Assembly (NCBI GenBank): GCA_017453325.1
Contig: JAFTKK010000051.1
Span: forward strand, 1 to 45,723
Length of the DNA: 45,723 bases
Direction of reading: 5' to 3'
From: Clostridia bacterium
GTDB taxonomy: Bacteria; Bacillota; Clostridia; Oscillospirales; CAG-272
Below the pieces are notes generated by a model. The model saw only the letters and a list, made by a program, of their open reading frames with translations. It was not told the DNA's origin and did no database searches. The translations under genes and the position numbers were made by a program. How positions within the stretch are numbered: the first letter of the stretch is position 1; each line of letters starts with the position of its first letter. Of this stretch, positions 1 to 6,780 are shown one piece after another.

Positions 1-56
1 CGCACGCATTGTCAGCGGCGACACGCCGCCGATAAATTGGAATTTGCGGTGGGGGT

Positions 57-89
57 AAAAAGTCCGGGATGCGGTGTGCGTCCCGGACT
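57..89 (-). terminator. Intrinsic terminator after the truncated DUF218 ORF
   Basis: A perfect 9-bp stem (61-69 with 81-89) with an 11-nt loop is followed, reading leftwards, by a TTTT run at 60-57. It begins only 7 bases past the stop codon of the minus-strand ORF at 96-404. The T tract is short, so strength is uncertain. The 56 bases to its left hold no recognisable gene. Confidence 0.7.
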
Positions 90-95
90 TGTGTT

Positions 96-404
96 TTACT
101 TGACCTGCTTCAGCATTTCCACATAGGCCTCGGCCAGCTTTTTCATATATTCGGCTTCGGTCATTTTGCCGCCCTCGTACTCCCAAGCAACGCCGCCCGA
201 GGGAATGATATAAGAAACGCGCCCTGCAAGATAGAGCCTTGCTGCAGCCTCGCAGCGCTCTGCAAGAAAGGCAAAGCGGCCGCCGAGCAAAATCACAAAC
301 TCGCCCTTGCCACCGTCGTCTGTCAGGTCACCGAAAATAATTTTTGCTTTTTTATCATCGCTAAGTGCCGCTACCTCGGCCACGGTCAACTCTGAAAGTT
401 TCAT
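96..404 (-). CDS. Truncated DUF218 (YdcF/SanA-like) protein, N-terminal part only
   Basis: The 102-residue product resembles the first half of DUF218 proteins. It has the FGDLTDDG segment (24-31), a strand ending in a glycine-rich turn (ILLGGR), the LYLAGRV helix and the IIPSGG motif near residues 65-70, then the start of the usual S/TEAE-x-M helix. Full-length members continue for roughly another 80-100 residues with a GVP/ST-x-T-x-EN region. Here translation stops and a terminator follows at once, so the missing half is not simply in another frame. The start has a good AAAGGAG site. It lies just downstream of rpsU's terminator and has no clear promoter of its own, so it may depend on read-through. 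It may be a decayed gene or a trimmed family member; no function is assigned. Confidence 0.6.
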   Translation of the reverse strand: MKLSELTVAEVAALSDDKKAKIIFGDLTDDGGKGEFVILLGGRFAFLAERCEAAARLYLAGRVSYIIPSGGVAWEYEGGKMTEAEYMKKLAEAYVEMLKQVK

Positions 405-431
405 ACTGACTCCTTTATTTTCACAAAATTG

Positions 432-464
432 AAAAACGCCTACGCTTAAACGTAGGCGTTTTTT
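432..464 (-). terminator. rpsU intrinsic terminator
   Basis: The palindrome AACGCCTACG / CGTAGGCGTT (435-444 with 451-460) has a 6-nt loop and is flanked by an A run on the left and a T run on the right. On the minus strand it gives a GC-rich hairpin followed by TTTTT directly after rpsU. By symmetry it could also act on plus-strand transcripts. Confidence 0.85.
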
Positions 465-470
465 CTTTCA

Positions 471-647
471 TTACTTATACTTGCGCTTACGTGCAGCTTC
501 AGATTTCTTCTTACGCTTTACACTGGGCTTTTCGTAATGCTCTCTCTTGTGAAGTTCGGCAAGAACACCGGAACGTGCGCATTGACGCTTAAAGCGACGC
601 AGAGCACTGTCAAGGGACTCGCCCTCTTTCAGTTTCACTTCTGCCAT
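471..647 (-). CDS. rpsU: 30S ribosomal protein S21
   Basis: This 58-residue protein begins [20 protein letters not shown] and ends in a lysine/arginine-rich tail ([10 protein letters not shown]), which matches bacterial S21 in length and sequence. S21 binds the 30S platform and helps initiation. The ATG at 645-647 is preceded by a GGAGGG ribosome binding site. The gene is a separate transcription unit with a near-ideal promoter at 694-722 and its own terminator, downstream of leuS. Confidence 0.95.
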   Translation of the reverse strand: MAEVKLKEGESLDSALRRFKRQCARSGVLAELHKREHYEKPSVKRKKKSEAARKRKYK

Positions 648-693
648 TTTCTATATCCCTCCCCTCGCGGTTGCAAAACAACAATCTTTTTTT

Positions 694-722
694 ATTATAC
701 ACACTTTTCTCTCGCGTGTCAA
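694..722 (-). promoter_or_regulatory. Sigma-A promoter of rpsU (TTGACA-17-TATAAT)
   Basis: On the minus strand TTGACA (722-717) and TATAAT (699-694) are both perfect matches with exactly 17 bases between them. The -10 box lies about 50 bases upstream of the rpsU start, in the gap after leuS. Confidence 0.85.
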
Positions 723-749
723 TAGCTTTACGGTATTTTTTGTGAAATT

Positions 750-3152
750 TTATCTCACGACCAAATTCACGATCTTATCGGGTACCACGATCTCCTTCAC
801 GAGGGTCTTACCCTCGATGGCAGAGGCCACGCGTGCATCCGCCTTGGCGAGTGCGAGTGCGGTCTCCTTGTCGGCGCCCTTGGGCATGGTCACAACACCC
901 TTCAGCTTGCCCGAAACCTGCACGGCGACCTCAACGGTGGAAAGCACGGTCTTGGCCTCGTCGTAGGTCGGCCATTCGGCCATGGAGCAGAAGCCCTCGC
1001 CGCCAACGCTTTCCCATACCTCCTCACAAATGTGGGGGGCAAAGGGGCAAAGCAGGCGCACAAGCGTTTTCAGCTCGCAAACCGTGAGATGACCGACCTC
1101 GTCGATCTCGTTTAAGAGGGTCATCATGGCAGCAATGGCGGTGTTGAACTTCATTTCCTCAATATCGGAGGAAACCTTCTTGATGGTGCGGTGGAAGGGC
1201 GTTTCCAGCTCTTTCGTCACACCCGTGCCGGTGGCCTTTTCGGCCAGCTGCGCCACGCGGTCAAGGAAACGCTTGCAGCCGCGCATGCTGCTCTCGGACC
1301 AGGGTGCGGCGGAGCCGTAGTCACCCATAAAGAGGATGTAAACGCGCAGCGTATCCGCACCGAAGGTATCGACCACGTCGTTGGGGTCAACCACGTTGCC
1401 GCGAGACTTCGACATCTTCTGACCGTCAGGGCCGAGAATGAGGCCCTGCGCGGTACGCTTGGCATAGGGCTCCTCGGTGGGCACCACGCCGATATCATAA
1501 AGGAACTTGTGCCAGAAGCGGCTGTAAATGAGGTGGCGCGTCACGTGCTCCATGCCGCCGTTATACCAGTCAACGGGCAGCCAATATTTCAGCTTCTCGG
1601 GGTCGGCAAGGCAATCTGCATTCAGCGGGTCGATGTAGCGCAGGAAGTACCAGGACGAGCCTGCCCATTGGGGCATGGTGTCGGTCTCGCGCTTGGCGTC
1701 GCCGCCGCACTTGGGACATTTGCACTTGACAAAGCTCTCGATCTTGGCCAGCGGAGACTCGCCGCCCTCACCGGGGGCAAAATTTTCTACTGCGGGCAGA
1801 CGCAGGGGCAGCTCCTCATAGGGCACGGCCACCATGCCGCACTTGTCGCAATGCACAATCGGAATGGGCTCGCCCCAGTAGCGCTGGCGGTTAAAGGCCC
1901 AGTCCTTCATCTTATACTGCACGCCGGCCTCACCAACGCCGAGCTTTTCAAGCTCCTCGATCATGCGTGCGATCGAGGTCTTTTTGTCAGTAAGACCGTT
2001 GAGGAACTGCGAGTTGACCATTTCACCGTCACCGGCATAGGCCTCCTTTTCAATATCGCCACCCTTGATGACCTCGATAATATCAATACCAAACTTCTTG
2101 GCAAAGGCAAAATCGCGGTCGTCATGTGCGGGCACCGCCATAATAGCGCCCGTGCCGTAGCCCATCATCACGTAATCCGAGATATAGATCGGAATCTCGG
2201 CGCCCGTAATGGGGTGAATAGCCGAAAGACCCTCGATGCGCACACCCGTCTTATCCTTGTTCATCTGGGTACGCTCAAACTCGGTCTTTTTGGCGCAAAG
2301 CTCACGGTACTCGTCGAGCGCCTGCACGTTTTTGATGCGGTCACGGTACTTGTCAAGCACGGGGTGCTCGGGAGCCATGACCATAAAGGTCACGCCAAAA
2401 AGCGTGTCGGGACGGGTGGTGTAGATGCGGAGCTTTTCCTCGGTGCCCGAGAGCGCAAAGTTCACGAAAGCACCCGTGGATTTACCGATCCAGTTGACCT
2501 GCTGCATCTTGACGTTCGGGAGATAATCGACCTCCTCAAGACCCTTCAGGAGCTTATCGGCATAGGCCGTGATGCGCAGATACCACACGTCCTTGGACTT
2601 CTGCACGATATCGCTGTGGCAAATATCGCACTTGCCGCCCTGAGAGTCCTCGTTGGAAAGCACCACCTTACAGGAGGGGCAATAGTTCACAAGCGCGGTA
2701 TCGCGGAAAACGAGACCGTTTTCAAACATTTTAAGGAAGATCCATTGCGTCCAACGGTAATAACCCTCCTCGGTGGTATCGACCACGCGATCCCAGTCAA
2801 AGGAGAAGCCCACGCGCTTTAACTGCTGCGTAAACTTGGCAATGTTGTTGTCGGTTACCTGACGGGGATGGATGCCCGTTTTGATGGCATAGTTCTCGGT
2901 GGGCAGGCCGTAGGCATCGAAGCCGATGGGAAAGAGCACGTTGTAGCCCTCCATGCGGCGCTTGCGGCTGACGACCTCAAGGCCGGAATAGGCCTTGATA
3001 TGACCCACGTGCATACCCGCGCCGCTGGGGTACGGGAACTCCACCAGGCCGTAAAACTTCTTGCGATCATCGTGATCCTTGGCGTGGAAGATGCCTGCCT
3101 CTTCCCATTTTTCCTGCCATTTCTTTTCAATGGCGGCATAATCGTATCTCAT
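750..3152 (-). CDS. leuS: Leucyl-tRNA synthetase
   Basis: This class I aminoacyl-tRNA synthetase charges tRNA-Leu with leucine in the cytosol. The 800-residue product is close to the usual bacterial length (about 800-870). The HIGH box appears as HVGH at residues 48-51 and the KMSKS loop is present intact near residue 580. A zinc-knuckle pattern is formed by C158/C161 and C175/C178. The insert after about residue 220 carries the CP1 editing-domain signature around TTRPDTLFG. The C-terminus has the usual anticodon-binding helices and a beta-grasp tail. It starts 2 bases after rsfS, and the rsfS stop lies within its ribosome binding region (GAGGAGTAACT), which suggests coupled translation. No clear terminator separates it from the rpsU promoter. 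Confidence 0.97.
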   Translation of the reverse strand: MRYDYAAIEKKWQEKWEEAGIFHAKDHDDRKKFYGLVEFPYPSGAGMHVGHIKAYSGLEVVSRKRRMEGYNVLFPIGFDAYGLPTENYAIKTGIHPRQVTDNNIAKFTQQLKRVGFSFDWDRVVDTTEEGYYRWTQWIFLKMFENGLVFRDTALVNYCPSCKVVLSNEDSQGGKCDICHSDIVQKSKDVWYLRITAYADKLLKGLEEVDYLPNVKMQQVNWIGKSTGAFVNFALSGTEEKLRIYTTRPDTLFGVTFMVMAPEHPVLDKYRDRIKNVQALDEYRELCAKKTEFERTQMNKDKTGVRIEGLSAIHPITGAEIPIYISDYVMMGYGTGAIMAVPAHDDRDFAFAKKFGIDIIEVIKGGDIEKEAYAGDGEMVNSQFLNGLTDKKTSIARMIEELEKLGVGEAGVQYKMKDWAFNRQRYWGEPIPIVHCDKCGMVAVPYEELPLRLPAVENFAPGEGGESPLAKIESFVKCKCPKCGGDAKRETDTMPQWAGSSWYFLRYIDPLNADCLADPEKLKYWLPVDWYNGGMEHVTRHLIYSRFWHKFLYDIGVVPTEEPYAKRTAQGLILGPDGQKMSKSRGNVVDPNDVVDTFGADTLRVYILFMGDYGSAAPWSESSMRGCKRFLDRVAQLAEKATGTGVTKELETPFHRTIKKVSSDIEEMKFNTAIAAMMTLLNEIDEVGHLTVCELKTLVRLLCPFAPHICEEVWESVGGEGFCSMAEWPTYDEAKTVLSTVEVAVQVSGKLKGVVTMPKGADKETALALAKADARVASAIEGKTLVKEIVVPDKIVNLVVR

Positions 3153-3154
3153 AG

Positions 3155-3538
3155 TTACTCCTCGGTTGTTTCTTTGTATAATTTATCAAGATTGAAAAAC
3201 TCACGTGCTTCGCGGTCGAAAATATGCACCATGACCGTACCGTAATCCACGATCTGCCAGGAGCGTGTGCCCACGCCGTCGGCATGCAGGGGGTGCACGT
3301 CACGCAAGGATAGCTTGTACTCAAGCTCATCGGCAAGCGCCTTGACGTGAGGGCCGGAGGTACCCGTGGCAAGCACCAGATAATCGGTAATGTCGCTGCG
3401 ACCCGCAACCGAGATCACCGAAATATTGGCAGCCTTTTTGGCATCCAGCACCGCGCGGCAGGCTTCGGCCAGCTCGTCTGCGGCAGCGTCGGCGAGGGAC
3501 GGCAGCACCACTTCTTGTTCCATCATTTCTTCACTCAT
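3155..3538 (-). CDS. rsfS: Ribosomal silencing factor RsfS
   Basis: RsfS (YbeB/Iojap family) binds ribosomal protein L14 and blocks subunit joining during starvation. The 127-residue product shows the family core: a SDITDYLVLATG strand-helix unit, then TSGPHVKALADELE, and a GTRSWQIVDYGTVMVHIF segment. The frame is open further upstream, but the ATG at 3538 (MSEEMMEQ) has an AAAGGAT ribosome binding site and gives the expected length. It lies between yqeK and leuS, in the common nadD-yqeK-rsfS order. Confidence 0.93.
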   Translation of the reverse strand: MSEEMMEQEVVLPSLADAAADELAEACRAVLDAKKAANISVISVAGRSDITDYLVLATGTSGPHVKALADELEYKLSLRDVHPLHADGVGTRSWQIVDYGTVMVHIFDREAREFFNLDKLYKETTEE

Positions 3539-3551
3539 ATCGGTATCCTTT

Positions 3552-4187
3552 CTAAAGGGTTGTTTTCTTCTCAAACGCCGCGCGTGCGGCGAGGGTATCG
3601 AGGCACACGGGTGCCCCCTCGGCAGCAAGTGCCGCAAGCGTCATATCAAAGGAAAGGCGCAGCGTGTCACACAGGTGACAGACACGCGCGGGCCCCGTCA
3701 TGCGTGCGGGATCGGCATTCCAAAAATACTGTCGCAAGCGCACGCAATCGTCAAAGCTCCTGCCCTCCTCAATATAATCGGCAAGGTACAAAAGCGCCTC
3801 GGTCAAGGTCATATCGGCATGTCCCGTGGTGTGCCAGCGCACCGCAGAAAGCAGCAGCGGGTCGGCAAAGGCGGGATAGTCCGCCGCGATCACAAGAGGT
3901 GCGGTCACGCCGTGAAAGATCTTCGGTGAGGCCTGCTCATCGGGGCGAAGCTGCACGTTGGCAGCAGCCATCGCTTCCCTTGCCCGTTCATGGGGCCACT
4001 CTTTCGTGAGGTCATGAAGCAGCGCAGCTGCGCGCAGCAAAAGCTCATGCTCGGGACAGTAAAGCGCCGCCAATGCTGTGATAGCGCGCTCCACGCCAAG
4101 CGTGTGGCGGTAACGGTAGGGCGACATTTCGCCACGCACGCGCTCACGCAACCAATCGAGCGCGGCCTCGGTCAGCAGCTCAGACAT
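3552..4187 (-). CDS. yqeK: HD-domain bis(5'-nucleosyl)-tetraphosphatase YqeK
   Basis: YqeK proteins are HD-superfamily hydrolases that split diadenosine tetraphosphate symmetrically. The 211-residue product carries H28 (RHTLGV), the HD pair H58-D59 followed by LTKEW, a later H-x-x-x-G segment (VRWHTTGH) and a YLADYIEEGR helix typical of YqeK. The start at 4187 (MSELLTE) overlaps the end of nadD by 8 bases, which is the usual arrangement. The C-terminal part after about residue 165 is less conserved. Confidence 0.9.
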   Translation of the reverse strand: MSELLTEAALDWLRERVRGEMSPYRYRHTLGVERAITALAALYCPEHELLLRAAALLHDLTKEWPHERAREAMAAANVQLRPDEQASPKIFHGVTAPLVIAADYPAFADPLLLSAVRWHTTGHADMTLTEALLYLADYIEEGRSFDDCVRLRQYFWNADPARMTGPARVCHLCDTLRLSFDMTLAALAAEGAPVCLDTLAARAAFEKKTTL

Positions 4188-4794
4188 AAAGCCCCTTCTC
4201 CTCAATATACGCGGCCACCGCATCGGGCACCACGTCCGCAATGGCCTTCCCGTCGCGCACACGCTCACGTACAGCCGTTGAGGAAATATCAACGAAGTCC
4301 ATGGGCACGCGGCGCACGATCTTGCCGTATTTTTCAAGGTATTCTTTGTTTTTTGCGACGATCTGCCCCTCGATAATAGGGTCGCTTTCGCGGCGCATAT
4401 ACACGGGATAACATAGGCGGAAGATCTCCTCGGGCTCACGCCAGCGGTCCAGCGTCAGCATCATATCGGTGCCCATGAGCAAGAACAGGCGTCGATCCTC
4501 TCCCGCCAGCGTGCGCAAGGTATCCACGGTATAGCTTTTGCCACCGCGCGCGATCTCCATATCGGAAACGATCACACGCGGCATCTTGCCAAAGGCCAGC
4601 TCGCACATGGCAAGACGGTGGCGCGGGTCATCCGATGCGTCGATCTGCTTATGGGGCGGCACGGCGGTGGGGATGATATACAGGAGATCAAGCTCCATTT
4701 GGCGGAAAAACTCCTCGGCAGCCTTCACGTGTCCGCGATGGGGCGGCGCAAAGGTGCCGCCGTAAATGCCGATACGCATGATGCCGTTTATCAT
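4180..4794 (-). CDS. nadD: Nicotinate-nucleotide adenylyltransferase
   Basis: NadD transfers AMP to nicotinate mononucleotide in NAD synthesis. The 204-residue protein has the nucleotidyltransferase signature GGTFAPPHRGH (residues 12-22, including the HxGH-type RGH) and the C-terminal ISSTAVRERV motif (SSTxxR). The start at 4794 forms an ATGA overlap with the yhbY stop. An internal ATG at 4779 (MRIGIYGG) matches the usual NadD N-terminus, and neither has a strong Shine-Dalgarno site. The overlap start is chosen, but the internal one is quite possible. Confidence 0.93.
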   Translation of the reverse strand: MINGIMRIGIYGGTFAPPHRGHVKAAEEFFRQMELDLLYIIPTAVPPHKQIDASDDPRHRLAMCELAFGKMPRVIVSDMEIARGGKSYTVDTLRTLAGEDRRLFLLMGTDMMLTLDRWREPEEIFRLCYPVYMRRESDPIIEGQIVAKNKEYLEKYGKIVRRVPMDFVDISSTAVRERVRDGKAIADVVPDAVAAYIEEKGLYV

Positions 4795-5078
4795 AGCTCA
4801 ATCGTCTTTTTGGTTTGGGACTCGCGGTACAAAATGCATTTTGTGCCGATCACGGCTACCATTTCGGCACCCGTGCGTGCGGCCAATTCCTCGGCGGCAC
4901 CGCGCACACCGAGATCGCAATTTTCAAGCACACGCAGCTTGATCAGCTCGCGTGCCTCCAGCGCGTCGGAAACGGTCTTCACCAACGCATCGGTGATGCC
5001 GCTTTTGCCGATCTGCATAATGGTATCCATGGTGGATGCCATGGAGCGCAGCTTCGCGCGTTGTTTACTGGTCAACAT
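4791..5078 (-). CDS. yhbY: CRM/YhbY-domain RNA-binding protein
   Basis: This single-domain CRS1-YhbY protein of 95 residues belongs to a family associated with pre-50S ribosomal particles. It begins MLTSKQRAKLRS, has the IGKSGIT loop expected of the CRM fold, then the LRVLEN and VIGTKCILYR strands. It sits upstream of nadD with an ATGA overlap, a frequent order in Clostridia. The odd feature is upstream: its ribosome binding site and first codons are repeated twice more, about 78 and 155 bases away. Confidence 0.92.
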   Translation of the reverse strand: MLTSKQRAKLRSMASTMDTIMQIGKSGITDALVKTVSDALEARELIKLRVLENCDLGVRGAAEELAARTGAEMVAVIGTKCILYRESQTKKTIEL

Positions 5079-5117
5079 AAGTTCTCTCCTTGTATAGTAA
5101 CGCTAACAAGTAAGCAC

Positions 5118-5156
5118 TCACGCAGGACGCGCCGCGCGTTGTTTACCGGTCAACAT
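5118..5156 (-). CDS. 12-codon mini-ORF, copy of the yhbY start (MLTGKQRAARPA)
   Basis: An ATG at 5156 follows AAGGAGAGAGCTT and opens a 12-residue frame that ends in TGA. Its first eight residues equal those of yhbY except Gly for Ser at position 4. Whether it is translated, acts as a leader peptide or is only a duplication remnant cannot be told from sequence. Confidence 0.4.
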   Translation of the reverse strand: MLTGKQRAARPA

Positions 5157-5194
5157 AAGCTCTCTCCTTGTATCGTAATGCCAACAAGTAACAG

Positions 5195-5233
5195 CTACGC
5201 AGAACGCGCCGCGCGTTGTTTACCGGTGAGCAT
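5195..5233 (-). CDS. 12-codon mini-ORF, second copy of the yhbY start (MLTGKQRAARSA)
   Basis: An ATG at 5233 follows AAGGAGAAAACTG and opens a 12-residue frame ending in TAG. It differs from the neighbouring mini-ORF at one residue (Ser for Pro) and uses CTC rather than TTG for Leu2. It lies 25 bases after the rdgB stop, so ribosomes leaving rdgB would meet it first. Confidence 0.4.
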   Translation of the reverse strand: MLTGKQRAARSA

Positions 5234-5257
5234 CAGTTTTCTCCTTGGGTGTTGATA

Positions 5258-5878
5258 TCAATTCTCTTGATCTGCCTTTGCAAACAGCTTGGCAAAGGCA
5301 CGCACGGCGGCGCCGCGATGGCTGATCGCGTTTTTCTCCTCCCCCGTCAGCTCGGCAAAGGTCTTGCCAAACGGCGGATAGTAGAAAAGCGGATCATATC
5401 CAAAGCCACCGCAGCCGCGCGGTGCATGAAGGATCTCGCCCTCCACGCGCCCCTCGGCCACGATCGGCTCTCGCCCATCGGGAAAAGCGCAGGCAAAGGT
5501 GCAAACAAAGGCTGCCGTGCGATCCTGCTCGTTGGCAAGATTTTGCAGCAGCAATGCGTTATTGGCGGCATCGTCGCCGTGTGCACCGGCATAACGCGCG
5601 GAATACACACCCGGTGCGCCACCCAGCGCATTGACGCACAGACCGGAGTCGTCTGCCAGCGCAACAAAGCCGCGCGAGGCAATCGCACGCGCCTTGATCA
5701 GCGCATTTTCGGCAAAGGTGGCACCGTTCTCCTCAATATCGCCTACAAAGCCGATATCGTCAAGTGATCTGAGGTCGATCACCTCGCCGAGCTCTGCCCC
5801 AAGCAGGCGCTGCAGCTCGGCCAGCTTGCCGCGATTACGCGAGGCAAGCACTACGGTTAGTTTTTCGTGTTTCATCAT
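5258..5878 (-). CDS. rdgB: RdgB/HAM1 family non-canonical purine NTP pyrophosphatase
   Basis: This enzyme hydrolyses ITP, dITP and XTP to monophosphates and keeps deaminated purines out of nucleic acids. The 206-residue product shows the family landmarks: ASRNRGKLAEL at the N-terminus, ENGATFAENALIKA, the metal-binding LADDSGLCV with GAPGVYSARYAG, GFGYDPLFYYP, and the C-terminal SHRGAAV. The ATG at 5878 makes an ATGA overlap with the ftsY stop; a second Met follows at once. Confidence 0.96.
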   Translation of the reverse strand: MMKHEKLTVVLASRNRGKLAELQRLLGAELGEVIDLRSLDDIGFVGDIEENGATFAENALIKARAIASRGFVALADDSGLCVNALGGAPGVYSARYAGAHGDDAANNALLLQNLANEQDRTAAFVCTFACAFPDGREPIVAEGRVEGEILHAPRGCGGFGYDPLFYYPPFGKTFAELTGEEKNAISHRGAAVRAFAKLFAKADQEN

Positions 5879-6780
5879 TCAAACAGCGCGGTCACAAATT
5901 CTTCCGCGTCAAATTCCTGCATATCGTCGATCTTCTCGCCCACGCCGATAAATTTTACGGGCAGCCCCAGCTCATGACGGATCGACAGAACGATACCGCC
6001 CTTGGCCGTGCCGTCAAGCTTATTGAGAATAAGACCCGAAATTTCAGCAGCCTTGCCAAACTCCTTGGCCTGCGAAATGGCATTCTGACCCGTGGTAGCG
6101 TCGAGCACCAGCAGATTTTCTCGGCTGGCATCGGGCAGCTCTCGCGAAATGACGCGGTTGATCTTGGCCAGCTCGTCCATGAGGTTCTTTTTGTTGTGCA
6201 GACGCCCGGCGGTATCAATGATCAGCACGTCGGCGCCCTTCTTTTTGGTATACTGAATGGCATCAAAAACCACGGCAGCGGGGTCGGAGCCCTCGTGCTG
6301 CTTGACGATATCCACGCCCGCACGGTCACACCAGACCGAAAGCTGGTCAATGGCAGCGGCACGGAAGGTATCGGCGGCAGCAACCACCACCTTTTTCTTC
6401 GCGTGCTTCAGGCGGTTGGAGATCTTACCGATAGAGGTGGTCTTACCCGCACCGTTGACGCCGATAATAAGGATCACGGCAGGGGTGCCGGAAAGGTTCA
6501 AGGGCTCACCCTCGCCGATCATATCGGCAAGGATCACACGCAGGCTGGCCTTGATGTCGGCAGGGTCCTTGAGACGCCCGTCCTTGATCTCCTCGCGCAA
6601 ACGGTCAAGGATCTCCTCGGTGGCAGATACGCCAACGTCCGCGGTGATGAGCAGCTCCTCAAGCTCCTCGAGCAGATCCTCATCCACGTGGACAAAATGC
6701 TTCAGCATGGCATCAATTTTGCCGAAAAGCGCGTTTTTGGTCTTGGAAAGACCCTCGCGCAGCTTAGCTAAAAATCCCAT
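5875..6780 (-). CDS. ftsY: Signal recognition particle receptor FtsY
   Basis: FtsY is the membrane-associated GTPase that receives SRP-ribosome complexes at the Sec translocon. The 301-residue product has a short N domain ([11 protein letters not shown] onwards) and lacks a long acidic A domain, as is common in Firmicutes. The G domain has GVNGAGKT (107-114), the DTFRAAA segment, DTAGRLHNK and [11 protein letters not shown]. The frame is open upstream, but the ATG at 6780 has a strong AGGAAGGAG site and matches known starts. It overlaps the end of smc by 17 bases. Confidence 0.96.
   Translation of the reverse strand: MGFLAKLREGLSKTKNALFGKIDAMLKHFVHVDEDLLEELEELLITADVGVSATEEILDRLREEIKDGRLKDPADIKASLRVILADMIGEGEPLNLSGTPAVILIIGVNGAGKTTSIGKISNRLKHAKKKVVVAAADTFRAAAIDQLSVWCDRAGVDIVKQHEGSDPAAVVFDAIQYTKKKGADVLIIDTAGRLHNKKNLMDELAKINRVISRELPDASRENLLVLDATTGQNAISQAKEFGKAAEISGLILNKLDGTAKGGIVLSIRHELGLPVKFIGVGEKIDDMQEFDAEEFVTALFE

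Larger units (their letters stand above)
5056..5246 (-). repeat. Three tandem copies of the yhbY translation-start region
   Basis: Three units with a period of 77-78 bp lie between rdgB and yhbY. Each has, on the minus strand, a ribosome binding site (AAGGAGARARCTK), an ATG, and codons for M-L-T-G/S-K-Q-R-A. The start codons are at 5233, 5156 and 5078. Only the last copy continues into the real yhbY. The two upstream copies stop after 12 codons, and copies 2 and 3 also share the spacer ACTTGTTRGCRTTACKATAC before the next ribosome binding site. Confidence 0.9.

Noticed and set aside
15-29. GCGGCG/CGCCGC hairpin at the left edge
   Set aside because: No T run follows on either strand and the context is cut off by the window edge, so no role can be supported.
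1191-2822. 543-codon open frame on the plus strand opposite leuS
   Set aside because: It is antisense to a clear leucyl-tRNA synthetase, has no ribosome site or family resemblance, and reflects GC-biased third positions.
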